DNA of 64,000 nt from Rosa chinensis (GCF_002994745.2 NC_037090.1:29370501-29434500); one strand, 5' to 3'; positions 33,910-46,299 are shown, counted from the stretch's first letter. Made by a program: numbers and translations. Notes: a model not told the origin generated them from the letters alone.

Positions 33910-36374
33910 CTAAACTGCCAAGGACCCGCCCCCTGGGGCTGACGGCTTGCTAGGCGTGCTGGCGGACCCGGACGCCTTCGCCCAATCAATGGCGTCCTTT
34001 TTATTCAAAAGCTCCACGTTGGCAACAGCACCAGCCTTCGCCGCATCCATCAAAGCTTGCTTGTACGCCGCAGACTGCTTAAAGACATCCACAGCTACGG
34101 CCTCAGCAATGCTCCTCTCCGCCTCCAGTTGGGCAGCCACACCTTCTAATCTTTTTACCTCGGCGGATTTGGCGGTAGAGTCTTTCTGAAGAATGTCAAT
34201 CCTTTTAACCTTGGCTGCCATCTGCTCTTTCAGCTGAACTATGTCCTACTGAAGCCGGTTGATGTGATCATTCCGCTCAAGGTTTTGCTCGATGGCAATT
34301 TTCAGCTTACCGTGAACATCCGAGGCATCGTCTTGGTCAGCTGCCGCTCCTTATCTGCCAGTCTGGCCTGAGAATCGACCAGTTCCCCCCGCAGGACATC
34401 GAGCTCCTCTCGCAACTGCTGCTTGACCTCAGGCTGCCTTGAGGCCGATAGGAAGAATTCATGCAACCATACGGACAAGTGGCCAAAGGCTTAGCTAAAC
34501 GGCGACTGCTGCAGCACCGTTGGACGGACGGTCCCATCCAATCCTCCGAATCCCAGCCTCTCGCAGAGGTGTAACAAAAAATCCCTCTCCGGTTCAGCAA
34601 GAAATTAGGCGTCCGCTGTTAAAGAGTCCAGGTCACTCTTCTGCACCTCCCCGCTGGCGGACGAGGTCAGCTTGGGCCGAACCTGTCTGGCCTTCTTCTG
34701 CTGATGGGCACCGATAGTCTCTGCGTCATCTCCTTCCTCTTCATCCGAGTCATTTTGGAGACGCTTCCTCTGTAGCACCGCCTGTGTGGATCCAGCAGCG
34801 GCAAGCCTCGACCTCTTTTGTGGCCCCAACCCCGCAATGGTGACTGCTTCAGCCAGCGACACCACTTTCTCCTTCTGCGGCACATGCCAGCTAGCGGGCA
34901 TTCTCTTTCTTGGCTGCACGGTTCCAGCCGGGGCCTTGTTCCAGCCGGCAGCCCCACGGTCCACTTCAATTCTCGCCTGAACGACGGGCGAACTGTCTGC
35001 ACCAAGGTGAGAGTGGTGCGGCATCGATAGCACCACAGGAACCTCAGACTGACATAGCCGAGTGTCTCGGGATCAACAAAGGTCTTCTGGGCGCCAGCCC
35101 AGAGGCGTACATGCTCTCCAAGAAGTTGTTGATCTCGGCACGATCCATGGCTTTCTCAAACGCCTCGCGGTTCACTCTGTTGCCCAGCGGAGAATCTATA
35201 CAAAAGAAACAATTAGCCTGACAAAACAACGAACGAAAACACACACCCGAGAATGGTACTTACCAAGGGCTCGTGTCAGCTGTTGATAGACCAACAACTC
35301 CCACCAGTGAGTCGGCGAAGATCTAGCAGGTTGCGGTTCTGCCAACAGCCTCGAATTCTCGCCACGCGGCACTCTTCGTCACGCATCAAGTTATAGCGTA
35401 GACCCACTGCACACAAAAAAGCGAGTCACTACAGCAGGAATTATTGTACAACCAAAACCAACCCTGAGCAGCGGAAGCCAGCGACAACCTCGAATAGGTT
35501 GGAATTCCGACTTAATCCTGAATGTCGGCTCCCCCTCATTCGACCCCGCTTGATACTCTCATCCGGCGGTGGAAAAGCAGAAGGTCCCCCACCAAGGTGA
35601 CATGGAATCCTTCAAATTCTCGACTAGTTTGGGCGCCCCCTGACGACGACTCAGGTTCACCTGCCCACTGCAACCTTGGCGCCGCACGTATATTAATTCA
35701 TAGAAGTGTAACACCTCCGTCACGGTTGGACCCTCACAGCCAGACAACCGCCATAGCGAGTTGAGCGCCATCAACAACCGTCACATGTTAGGGCAAATCT
35801 GCCCAAAGGTGAGGCCAAATTCGCAAACCAAAATCTGAAGATTTGGCAGTAGCGGGAATGTCACTCCCTGGAGGAAGATCGCCTCGTGCACGGCTGCATG
35901 ACCGGCTGGCAAGATCGACGCTCTCTCATCCTTCAGCGGCGGTTGCAGCTTCACAATGCCTGGCAGGCGGAACACCCGCTTCACACTGTTGACGGCGGCA
36001 ACCGTCATTGGCCCTCCCTCCTCGTCAACCGTTGTGCAGTCGCAGAGAACCCAGGCTGACTCAACCTTTTCCCCGCCAGCCTCTCTGACCCCATCAGCGG
36101 AGCCGCTAGCGGCGCTATTGCTCGCCAGCTAATCCTCCTGCCTTTTGCAAGTAGCGGCATCCTCTCCTGCCCTAGAACTCTCAGGACGACCAGTACGACC
36201 CATGGCAACTTCCCAGGGTATGGTCTGTAGCGGTGCAATGTCTAGTTGTTCGGACCGGGAGGTTCCTGCAGGGGCAGACGGACGCAATGAGTCAATAAAC
36301 ACCCTATCCTCCACGTTGAGCGACTCGTCAAACCCGGAACCCTCACCGCTCAAGATCTCTACGACGCTAGCCAT
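33910..36374 (-). pseudogene. Antisense open-frame region of the Tat element (Transposase_28-like)
   Basis: The ATG at 36374 opens MASVVEILSGEGSGF and runs with one stop to about 36010. The central part, 36008-35559, reads HAAVHEAIFLQGVTFPLLPN, CEFGLTFGQICPNM*RLLMAL and TEVLHFYELIYV. This fits the plant Transposase_28 family ('putative gypsy type transposon'), whose true role is unknown. A basic serine-rich segment is at 35036-34605 (KKARQVRPK). A coiled coil follows at 34221-33910 (KRIDILQKDSTAKSAEVKRL …). Stops and frame changes break it, although some may be unspliced introns. Antisense genes at this place are known in Tat-lineage elements such as Grande and Retand. Confidence 0.65.
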
Positions 36375-37150
36375 CCCAAAACCCTAAAACTCAAACTAGT
36401 CAGTTTCACAGGATCTAGGCTATCCCTTTATCAGTTGCATCCAGGAGCATCAAGAACAATTGCCCAGAAAATACCAAAACAAAAACAAAATGCACCCATA
36501 TACTCGACCCAAATTCGACCATCCAGCAAATCCCTAAACCCCAACTCTCTATCCAACACCAAAACCCATCCCCAAAACTCGCTTTACATCCTCAGAGCAC
36601 ACCGGGGAGGAATAGATAGCACCCCAAATCCAAAAACCCAGAAACTGACAAAAGCAAACACTTCTATCCAATAAAACAGGGATGGGATTCAGAGTACCAA
36701 CCTCAAAGGTGAAGACTTTGGTGCGACCGAAGGTGCTTCTCTTCACTGCATGAGATCTTCCTGCTTCAAAGATCGATAACTTCATGGAATCGTAGCAATC
36801 TTCTTCTCGGAACGCAGAGAAAAGCTTGAAGACGACGACACTAGATAAAAAGTACGAAGTGTCAAACCTCCAGGTTTCCCTCTCTTTTATGTCAACATCA
36901 AACTAATCTAGGCCATCTGTTGAAAAACAACATCGCACCACAACCGTACACGTGCCCCACAAACGCACTTACTCTCCGGATTAACCGAGGCGTTGCCTGG
37001 GTTTCAAAATTAGTAACTACTCGCATTAATGGCGAAGGGACGGGCGTGCTGAAAAGACGTTATCACACACACTAACCCAATCTGTGACGGCCACATGTCG
37101 GTCATTGTCAAACGAAGCGTCTACCCGAAGTAACCACTGACGAGGAAGAC
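36375..37150. other. Upstream side of the antisense region
   Basis: Probably the promoter and 5' leader of the antisense transcript. A minus-strand CATAAAAG word lies at about 36883-36890, followed by GA-rich and CTT-rich sequence. No independent gene was seen. Confidence 0.35.
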
Positions 37151-37154
37151 TACG

Positions 37155-37715
37155 AATCGACGGAGTCTCCGCTACGCGCAACACCACTAGCGGAACTTCT
37201 CTCTTTCCCTTGCAAGCGAGATAGTCTCCGCCAGCGCTACTTCTCTCTTTCCATCTTGCAAGCGAGATGGTCTCCGCTAAGCGCAACACAGCTAGCGAAA
37301 CTTCTCTCTTTCCCTTGCAAGCGAGATAGTCTCCACTAAGCGCAACTCTGTTAGCGGAACTTCTTTCTTTCCATATTGCAAGCGAGATAGTCTCCGCTAA
37401 GCGCAACTCCGCTAGCGAAACTTCTCTCTCTCCATCTTGCAAGGGAGATAGTCTCCGCTAAGCGCAACACCGCTAGCGGAACTTCTCTCTTTCCCTTGCA
37501 AGCGAGATAGTCTCCGCTAAGCGCAACTCCGCTAGCAGAACTTCTCTCTTTCCATCTTGCAAGCGAGATAGTCTCCACTAGCGAAACTTCTCTCTTTCCA
37601 TCTTGCAAGCGAGATAGTCTCAGCTACCGCAACTCCACTAGCAGAACTTCTCTCTTTCCATCTTCCAGGCGAGCTAGTCTCCGCTAAGCGCAATGCCGCT
37701 AGCGAGACTTCTCCC
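37155..37715 (+). repeat. Tandem array, unit about 60 bp, nine or so copies
   Basis: The units share CTTCTCTCTTTCC, TTGCAAGCGAGATAGTCTCC and GCTAAGCGCAAC, and the joint GCTAGCGGAAC. Unit length varies between about 49 and 62 bases by loss of the GCTAAGCGCAAC part. AGCGGA and TCCGCT within a unit can pair. It is located between the antisense region and the polypurine tract. Confidence 0.85.
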
Positions 37716-38240
37716 TCGGCACCTTGGAAGAAAGATCGCTGACAGCAACGCCATTCGCCGGGCTACCGCCAGGCAGGTCCTCTCAATATTGCCGGCCACT
37801 TACAGTCAGCGAAGGGACTACCGCCAAAGGCGATTCCCGAGGCAACGCCTCACTTTAACAACGACCGCAACTCGGCCTTGCAGTCAAAACAGGGTCCTCT
37901 TGGACAGGTAGGGGGACATGTCAACACAGTCTTCGACGGCCCTGATCAGGCATGTTGACCCCCACCACTTGGGTATCAAAGAGTGGGTTAGCTACCCAAC
38001 ACCCTCTGCTCAGCGCAGCTCCCCTCAACAAACAATACACAAGCCAAACAGAGGCCTATCTTAGCAGGGGAGTGGGGGACTCCCTTGGGGGCCTAGCAGG
38101 GGCCCACCCGAAAGGGTATAAAGCATTTGTTTAGTAAGTCCATGGTTGACAACACACTGACGCTAATTATGCTTAGGCAAGACTGGCGGAAGCAACGCTT
38201 TGAAGCGCTAGGCAACTCCCCAACCAAGATTGTCCTCCTT

Positions 38241-38260
38241 GACTGGGGACTTGGGGGACT
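38241..38260 (+). promoter_or_regulatory. Polypurine tract region of the Tat element
   Basis: GACTGGGGACTTGGGGGACT directly precedes the TG of the 3' LTR. This is the position of the plus-strand primer. Confidence 0.7.
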
Positions 38261-38779
38261 TGTACTTACATAGGCATTTGCAAGCATAATTAGCTATAAT
38301 GAGCCACACTCATGCTACCCCCCAGCGGTACCGACTCCCGCCAAAGGAGTGTCGACCTACGGGAACACAGCTAAGCAGGCTACCGCCTAAGCCCCGGCTT
38401 GCCCCCAGATCACCTCTGATGCGCCACCACATGCTGCACCAAAATAGTATCAGAAGCTCCAGAAGCTGGGACTGAAACATATCAGTCCCACATCGAAAAA
38501 CATGGAGAAGATCAGCTCTCTCCTCACCTATAAAAGGTTCTCTCCTCTCTCCTCATTAATTACGCATTTAATACTTACCTACTGTTACTTTGTCAACATA
38601 AATACATTGACTAACTTAGGCATCGGAGAAGAGAAGACCGCCCAGCGCGGTCTCCTTCTGACACCCTCTGTATTTCATTTGACATGTAGCGGGAGCTCTG
38701 AGAGTATCATAGGTAGCGGTCAGCCCATCGGACCAGCGTTTACAAAGGTTTAGCTACCGCTGAACTTTAAACATTAACA
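38261..38779 (+). repeat. Tat element 3' LTR
   Basis: 519 bp, matching the 5' LTR from TGTACTTACATAGG to ACATTAACA. A TATAAAAGG box lies at 38530-38538; the 5' copy has CTAAAAAAGG at that place. This may be a real promoter difference between the two copies. Confidence 0.93.
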
Positions 38780-38784
38780 ATGTT

Positions 38785-41482
38785 CATATCATCGACATAT
38801 ATAGCTACAATTGCAAATCCGGAACTTGTTTTCTTTATGAATACGCAGGGGCATAATTCATCGTTCTTATATCCCATCCCAATCAAGTAGTCACTTAGAC
38901 GGGTATACCACATCTACCCGGATTGTTTCAATCCGTAAAGTGAGCGTGCGTTTTAACCTAATTGCAAACGCACTCCGAGTTTTAGAGTCACTTGACTTAG
39001 GTAATGTAAGGTCATCAGGCACTTTCATATATATATATATATATATATCTAAATCTAGATCCCCATAGCGATATGTAGTAACCACATCTATGAGCTGCAT
39101 TTCCAGTCCTTCGGAAACTACCAAGCTAACTAAGTAGCGGAACGTTATAACTTCCATTACGGGAGAGTATGTCTCCTCGTAGTCAATTCTAGGACATTGT
39201 GAGAAACCTTACGACACAAGGTAAGCCTTGTACCTCAAGACTTCATTCTTCTCCTTACGCTTTCTGACAAAGACCTATTTATGTCCTACAGGCTTTACAC
39301 TTGGTGGGGTTAGCACTACCGGACCAAATACCTGTCTCTTTGCTAGAGAATCCAGTTCTGCCTGGATTGCTTTTTTCATTTAGGCCAATCTACTCTTTGT
39401 TGACATTCTGCAACAGAGCGTGGTTCGATATCATCGTGCTCTATGATTTCTTGAGCAACAGTGTATGCAAATACATCATCAATGTGTATGGAAGATCTTT
39501 CTTTCAACTCATATGCACTCTCATAATCCATTGAGATTTCTTTGTTCTCTAGAATCATTTCAAACATTGGAGCGTCCTACAGTATTGATTCATGGACATA
39601 ACTATAATCAGAGACAATCTCATGAGAGGGATTCTCTACATTGATAATTAATGGATCGGTTTGTGCCTTACTCGCCTTCTTCCTTGGGTGAGTGTCAATC
39701 GAACTAAGTGGGCCCCCCCTTCCTTTAGAGAGCCACGGCCTTAACCACACCTCCACTAAGTGTAGTTGCAGCACCTCTTTCTGTGGCGCCGTGCCCCTTG
39801 TTGGGGACTTCTAACCTTGCAGGCACATTTGCAGCTGGTATATGTGATTTCGTCACTTTTACGATATCAGTAAAAGCACAGGCATCGAATCTGCTACGTT
39901 CTGAAGATCGATTATTTATTTCATTTCACTTTCACATTGTGAAGTGCGGGGATCAAAATGAGACAGAGTGGGGACAAACCACGACAATTCCTGTCGTTCC
40001 CTTGGAAAATCTTTTTTCCTATCTCTCCCTAATGACGGTAAGACTGTCTCATCAAAGTGACAATCCGCAAATCTAGTAGTAAAGAGATCGTCTGTCAAGG
40101 GTTCCAAGTAGCTGATAATTGTTGGGGATTCGTATCCAACATAAATACTTAATCGTCTCTGAGGACCCATTTTGGTGCGCTGTGGGGGCGCAATAGGCAC
40201 ATATACTGCGCAACCAAATATGCGTAAGTGTGAAATGTCAGGCTCATATCCAGTTACCAACTGGTACACAAAAAATGGTTGGCTACCAGTGGGTCTAAAA
40301 TGAATAAGTAAAGTTGCGTGCAATATTGCATAACCCCATGCAGATATAGGCAGGTTGGTGCTCATAACCAATGCCCTATCCACCATTTGTAGCCTTTTGA
40401 TGGTGGCTACTGCGAGACCATTTTGTGTATGCACATGGGGTACAGGATGCTCTACATTGATCCCAATAGACATGCAATATTCATCAAATGCTTTTGATGT
40501 AAACTCTCTAGCATTATCAAGCCTTATAGACTTGATAGGGTGATCAGGGTGGTGAGCCCTTAAAAGCATAATATGTGCTAGGAGTTTTGCAAATGCAGCA
40601 TTTCTTGTGGACAATAAAGCGACATGTGACCAGCGTGTCGAAGCATCCACCATAACCATAAAGTACTTGAATGGTCCGCATTCTAGATGGATAGGTCCAC
40701 AGATATCTCCTTGTATCCTTTGTAAGAATGGAATGTTTTGTTTTGTGTCTTTAGCATAGGAAGGTCTCGATCCTGTTTTTGCTAAAGAGCAGGCTTTGCA
40801 AAACAAGTGATGTGCCTTTGAAATAGTCAATAAGGCATAATGGGAGGGAGGTAGTGCTTCTGGTACTTCAGAAGGCAATTACTACATTTGAGCAGTACTA
40901 GGACCGACACCTTGCAGTGTGGCGGATTTTTTTCCCATTTTATTTTTTTTTTCTTCGAAAGAAGGGATGTCCATGTGAGTTCTTTAAAATACAGATCATC
41001 ATGTCACGACCGGGGTACACTAGGTGGTCATGCTAAAGCATGTATGAGTCAGTGTCCCACATTTTATTATTGGTGATAGTATAGGATTCAATGATCCAAA
41101 TCGTAGTGAGGTGTAGTCCACTAGATTGACTCATAAGTTTCTCTAAAATGCGTTTCCTTCCACATTCATTAGAGATAATATAAAGGTATTCAGTTCCATT
41201 CTCAAAGTGTGTTTCTACATGATAATCGTTGGCACGAATATCTTTAAAACTTAACAAGGTTCGATTAGCTCTTGGTGCATATAGAGCGTCTGTGACTTTA
41301 AATGTTGTGCCATTAGGCAGCAAAAATTTGGCAGTTCCTCGCCCTTTTATTACTTGTGATGATCCAATCATCATAGTCATAGAGGAATTATAGACTATTA
41401 ATTCAATGAATAGTTGCCTATTCCTTAATATGGTGTGGGTAGTCCCACTATCAACTAAGCACTCAAGTTCTCCTCGATTCAT
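38785..41482 (-). pseudogene. copia B protease, integrase and RT N-terminal half
   Basis: Protease: ECLVDSGTTHTILRN at about 41460, with an intact DSG(T). Integrase: frame 40878-39916, with HLFCKACSLAKTG, GDICGPIHLECG, IRLDNAREFTSKAF and HTQNGLAVATIKRL. The linker to RT is broken into pieces (39774-39376). RT: RSVAECQQRVDWPKW-like, then VMEVITFRYLVSLVVSEGLEM, IYMKVPDDL and a final YVDDM just before the Tat insertion. The segment contains a TA dinucleotide run (39029-39049) inside coding text, and many stops. Confidence 0.85.
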
Positions 41483-42292
41483 TCCTACAAATAAATGGAA
41501 GGTATTGTTAATTAATTTAGAAAATATATCTCATATTCTTTAGAGTTTTTCTATTTTAGTAGAATGATAATGGGTTAAATACGGGTTACTACTCTGTGGT
41601 TTAGGTCCAAAATCAATTCAGTCTCTGGACTTCTAATTTCATCAAAAACATCCCTGTACTTTCAATTTTGATTTAATAGGTCCAATTCGTTAATATTCTG
41701 TTATGGGTTCAACTTATAGTTGGATTATTTGATGAAAAACTTTTTATTTGATAGATTTCTAACAGTGAGACCCACTCCTAAATTAACTATACATGCCACC
41801 TCAACACCACATGATAAAACATAGGCCATATATGAGCCACGTCAACAAGTTAAATGACTCAATTATCGGAAGATTAACAAATTGTATCTATTAGATCAAA
41901 ATTGAAACTGCAGGTGTTTTTGATGAAATTAGAAGTCCAGGGACTGAATTAATTTTGGACCTAAACCACAGGGTAGTAACCAGTATTTAGCCCAATAATA
42001 ATCTTTTTATTATAATAATTTTTTTCTCGATGGATTGCTTTACATCTTTTTAGTGCTATTTCGAACCATGTAAATATGTGTAGTAAATAAAAATCGAATA
42101 AATTCAACGCTTCAGAATAAAATCTGAAATTTATTAATAAACCAACGATAATCAAATCATCAAGGTCTTGTTCAGAAATCTAATTCATCAAACCATTATT
42201 GAAATAAACTTTAAGACCAAGTAATAGTCTAATTAAAAATGAGGCATTATGCCTTCACAAATGTCTTTGAAAAATAAGATAAATAAAGCAGA
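41483..42292 (-). other. copia B spacer between gag and protease, with MITE
   Basis: AT-rich and without recognised coding text. It is split by the MITE at 41572-41993. Confidence 0.5.
41572..41993. mobile_element. Mutator-type MITE with long inverted ends, 422 bp
   Basis: The ends GGGTTAAATACGGGTTACTA and, complemented, GGGCTAAATACTGGTTACTA begin inverted repeats that stay alike for about 100 bp (…GTGGTTTAGGTCCAAAAT…TTCAGTC…GGACTTCTAATTTCATC). The flanks AATGATAAT (41563-41571) and AATAATAAT (41994-42002) match at 8 of 9 positions. It is nested in copia B. Confidence 0.8.
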
Positions 42293-43322
42293 TCAGTCAA
42301 AATTTGGAGCAACCATTGACTGAGCAAGTTCCTTGTTGCCATTGAAGTCTTCAATTGTGAGATTGACGTCTAGGTCATGGCCTTCTTCCATATAGTGAGT
42401 CTCTTGTTCTTTAGACTCCCTATACCTCTTATAAGTGGCCGCAACTATGTTGCTTGCTTGGTAATTCTTGTACCAATGCCCAATGACTCCACACCTATAG
42501 CATGGTTCATTGCCAACTCTTTCCTGTTTGACTGAAGGGTTCTTAGGTGCCTTTTGCACATTGGTTCCATGACCACTAGGGCAGCACCACCATCTCTGCG
42601 CCATACATTGGGAAGGCCTCCACGGCCCATACTACGACCCCCACATCCCTTGCCACGTCCAACCCCGTTTGCATTGGGGTTCTTTCCACTTTTCACTTTG
42701 CCATAATTAACCTCGGTAATTTTCTTTGTCCTGGCATTGTTGTTCAAAAGATCCTTCTTATGCCTCTCAGCCACTTGCAGTAGGTTGATCAACTTTTATT
42801 GAAGGTTGTGATTCTTTTGTTGTCATATTCCAGCCTATACTAGTTTGTTAGTATAAGTGCTGAAGTAGGAAAAATGGAAAGAGTTTTCTGGATCATACCA
42901 TCTTCTGTGAGTTCCTTTCCACAAAAATTGAGACATGCCTTTAGGCGTAATATGTCTTTGTTGAAGTCATTGACCCTTTTATAGTCAAGCAAGCGGATTT
43001 CATTCCACTGAACGGTCAGTTCTAGGAGCAAAGTATCATGAATGTTCCCAAAACGTCCCTTAAGGGCATCCCAAAGTTCTTTAGGTGTCTTCAACTGAAG
43101 GTACTCCCAACGTAAACTAGGATCAATATGTCGCCTCAGAAACATTAAGGCATTTGCTTTCACCTTGTCAAACTGTCCATCGTCTTTGGGGTCAGTGGGA
43201 GTTTTGATGGTGGCAGTGTAGTCTTTTGCCACAGAGGCAGTTTCTACATCGGACACTCAACGGTGGTACTCAAGTCCTTCTAAGTCCAAAATGTCAAATT
43301 CAGGTCGAGTTGGATCAGCCAT
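42293..43322 (-). pseudogene. copia B gag
   Basis: The ATG at 43322 starts MADPTRPEFDILDLEG. A TGA soon after (about 43259) replaces a Trp. The frame then gives KTPKELWDALKGRFGNIHDT and CGKELTEDGMIQKTLSIFP, the UBN2 core. After frame changes the zinc knuckle CYRCGVIGHWYKNYQ appears near 42498-42460 (last Cys replaced by Tyr), and the tail NLTIEDFNGN ends near 42293. It is related to the gag of the 19990-22270 remnant. Confidence 0.8.
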
Positions 43323-44643
43323 CTACATAAACAAGATAGAAGATATAAATTACGCAGTCATAAAGACATCCACGTAAATTATCTTCCAAAAATATGAATG
43401 AGATTTCAAGACCAAGATTTGTAATTGTCACATTTTTTTCCGATGCTATGTGAAAATGTTTTATCACGGTAAGTATGTATTTATAATGCGCATGAATTTT
43501 CATTATCATGGCAAAATGCAATTTTTGTATAGCATTCTAAATAAAGAATAATCATAGCACGTAATAAAGAATAAAACATAGCATATATAAAAATAAATTA
43601 CATGGCGTGCTCAAATTTCACAAACATACAACAAATTTTATGTGTAGTATAATAATAGCAATAATATATTATGCATAGAATAAAATGTAAACAATTGCAT
43701 AATATAAAGCATGCGTAGACATAATTTATATAAGCGTAAATAAAGTAAAAACATGCTCAAAATTTCATATAAAAAAAACATAAACAATAAAATATAAAAT
43801 CATGCTTAAAGATAATCATATAAAACATAAATAACAAGGCATGCTTAAAAAAATAAGTCAATATTATCTAATTAAACATGCTTAAAAGTTCTAATTATAA
43901 ACAATTAAATATATCCAAGTATGAAATTAAATAAATAAAAGAGAACATACTTGCTATCAAGAAAAGTAAAACGATCCTAGCGCACACGCATGTTGATGCA
44001 GGCGTGCATAGAGATGTTTTTGGGCTTGAAAAAAACTGGGCTGGTTCTTCTCTCTTTCAGCAATGTATCACGGGCCTTGTTTTTTATTTTTCTTTTCTTT
44101 TGTTTCTGTTTTCTGGGTTGGGTCTGTTCTTTGGGCCCCTTTTTTTTCTTTGCTTTTTTTTTTGGCATATTCTTTTTTTTTTTTGGGGCCGCAGGGCCTT
44201 TTTATTTTTCTTTGCTTCTTTTTTTTTTGGGCCTGTTCAGCCCATTTATTTTTTTTTCTCTCTCTTTTTTCTTCTTTTCCTTGCGTCTTCGTCTTCTTTC
44301 TTTTCTCAGTTCCTTCCTTCTGGTTCTATGCGTATGGGCTGGCTACCTGCAGGGGCGCTGGGCAGAGGCAACGACGGGATCGGGGCTGGGAGCTGTGGCA
44401 GATGGGTTGTGCAGGGGAGGCTGGGCAGATGTGCGCAGGCTGGGCTGCGAGGCCAGACGAAGACATGCGTTAGGGAAGAGGCTTGGTGAGGTGGCCTGTG
44501 CGCGCGGAGGGAGAGTCGAGGGTGGAGGCTACTGACGTAGGGCTGTTGCAAGGAAATTTTTTTTTGTTGGTGGCGGTAGAGAATAAGAATTTTTTTTTTT
44601 CTTTTTTTTTTCTTGGCTATTTGCTCTGAGCGTGCTGATAACA
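43323..44643 (-). other. copia B leader, AT-rich and pyrimidine-rich
   Basis: 43530-43975 is strongly AT-rich. 44085-44310 is T-rich on the plus strand. 44330-44530 is GC-rich. Next to the LTR, TGTTATCAGCACG (minus strand, 44631-44643) is the probable primer site. The phenylalanine-rich plus-strand frames are composition artefacts. Confidence 0.55.
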
Positions 44644-44864
44644 TGTAAAAGTAAAATGGGAATTGGAATTGGAATTGGTCTACTCATTTCATTTCATAGT
44701 CCCTTTATATAGGGAGAGAATTACAATAGAAATATCAATTACAATGATGACATTAAATGCTTATTGATCTGTAATTCTTGCTGATTGATGGTAATCGCTG
44801 ATTCCTTGATTTCCTCTCCGTTAGTCACTTTGACGAAGACACATAATGTGCTTTTTCTTTAACA
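44644..44864 (-). repeat. copia B 5' LTR
   Basis: 221 bp, same family as 25418-25632, with TGTAAAAG…TTTAACA on the plus strand. The CTACC duplication follows at 44865-44869. Confidence 0.9.
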
Positions 44865-45056
44865 CTACCTTAGTTTTGTGCAATAGATAGTGGGCTATTT
44901 CTTAATACAAAATGCTTTTGCTAATTCATCATATTTCTGAAGTTAGTCTTTGGGATTTAGTACCAGGTTCTATAGATTTAAAATATTCTTAGTGCTTATA
45001 TGATCAAAAATTTCACCAAAAACTAATAAGCTGCAAAACTCTATTATTGTAAGGCA

Positions 45057-46299
45057 TTTTTTTTTTTTTTTTCTGAAAAAGAGCTGGTGCAGCTGTCCTC
45101 AAGCCTTTATTAGAAACTGCATAATACATGGGGGGAGAGATGTAGAGCATGAACCCCTGATTACAATAAGCATAAGCATAAAAAGAACATCCTGAAATAA
45201 TATTGGGAGTCTCTACTAAGTCTATGTATTCTGACAAGCACCAATTAGCAAAGAGAGTGCATAACTGGCTACTCTATTTATTTTAACAAAGCGGAGATAT
45301 AACGGAAAGATTACTCCATAACGAAGAAGCATCATTACAAATATCACAGCTTTCTTACTATGTTGTTGCACGGAGATATATCCGGCAACACTCAATTTCA
45401 TCCTGCCACTAAGAGGTTGCATCCATTTGATATAAGCAGCTCGCCACCTTGCTAGACCAGCCAAGGCACACTGAAGGTGCATGCTGGGACCAAGCCCACG
45501 TCGCCCTACCATTAAGTGATAGGGGCTTATTGCTGGCATAAAGCCACAATTAACTAAATATAAATAACAATAAAATATAAAGAAAAATAAATTTAGAGCC
45601 AAAGCCCAAGCCTAGGCCCAATAACCATTAGACCCAACAAGGAACAAACAGGATTCCAGCCCAATCTAGTGACACCACAGCCTCACTAACCCCACCACCA
45701 ACACAGCGCCACCATCACCACGCCTCTGCCTTATCTCGACCTCTGTCCAGAGCCCAGCCACCCTAATATGCAAATCACCAACCGATCTGAACACAAGCAG
45801 CCACAAAACACCAACAAACAAGATGAGACACTAGAACCACAGATCAACGTCGTAGCTGCAACGACGCTAAACCTCCACCTCACTCCTCCAGACCGCCTGC
45901 CCCCATCCATCCCTTGCCAAAGCACTGCTGCCTATCCGGCCATCCAACCCACTCAACTTGAGATCCTATCGGATCTGATTAGGATTGAGTGGTTCAGTCT
46001 CAACAGTGACCCAATCTCGGCCACCACCATCCTCACCAATTGAGAGAAACATCACCACAAAGGCCAGAGCCCATCTGACTACACTCGCCACACGTTAATG
46101 TGGCCAGAGGCCCACGCCGACGAGGGTGCGCCGCCGGACGAGGAAAATTTTTGACGGGGAAACCCTAGTTTTTAGAGAGAAAACAAGAGCCTCATTTTCT
46201 TCTGCTACTTCTATATTATTTGATGAACTCTGATTTTAAAAAATTGGTGGGATTTCTATTGATGTGATTCGAACTTGGGTGGGCTTGGTATTAATTGTG
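45057..46299 (-). mobile_element. Deleted LINE, 1.24 kb
   Basis: It is flanked by a perfect 12-bp direct repeat TATTGTAAGGCA (45045-45056 and 46300-46311). A T-run at 45057-45073 is the poly(A) tail on the minus strand. Near the tail, 45602-45170 holds the end of a type-I RNase H domain (VKINRVASYALSLL … LVETPNIIS), as in plant L1-like LINEs. At the other end, 46190-45620 looks like a GC-rich LINE 5' region (AAAACTAGGGTTTCCCCGTC, then CGGCGGCGC). The reverse transcriptase and endonuclease are missing, so a large internal deletion or template jump joined the ends. Confidence 0.75.

Larger units (their letters stand above)
27070..38779 (+). mobile_element. Tat-type Ty3/gypsy retrotransposon nested in copia B
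   Basis: LTRs 27070-27585 and 38261-38779 (TGTACTTACATAGG…ACATTAACA) are flanked by a perfect ATGTT duplication (27065-27069 and 38780-38784). Removing the element and one ATGTT restores the host frame DDMNIIGTL. Order: LTR, primer site, gag, protease, RT, RNase H with a second RNase H, integrase, a long antisense open-frame region, a 60-bp tandem array, polypurine tract, LTR. The second RNase H and the antisense region between pol and 3' LTR are hallmarks of the plant Tat/Retand lineage. A deletion in RT, internal stops and an altered protease site show it is not autonomous. Confidence 0.93.
25418..44864 (-). mobile_element. Ty1/copia retrotransposon B with nested insertions
   Basis: Two near-identical LTRs (25418-25632 and 44644-44864) start TG and end CA. 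They are flanked by a perfect CTACC target duplication (25413-25417 and 44865-44869). On the minus strand the order is 5' LTR, primer site, leader, gag, protease, integrase, RT and RNase H, followed by a polypurine tract AAGGGAGAG and the 3' LTR. The 19.4 kb length is due to an 11.7-kb Tat-type gypsy element (27070-38779) and a 0.42-kb MITE (41572-41993). Coding parts have stops and frameshifts. Confidence 0.93.

Noticed and set aside
34786..36387. Plus-strand frames in the Tat element
   Set aside because: They are shadows of the minus-strand antisense region, where the family-like text is found.
43990..44535. Phe-rich membrane protein frames
   Set aside because: Three overlapping frames of a T-rich tract in the copia B leader. 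Composition explains them.
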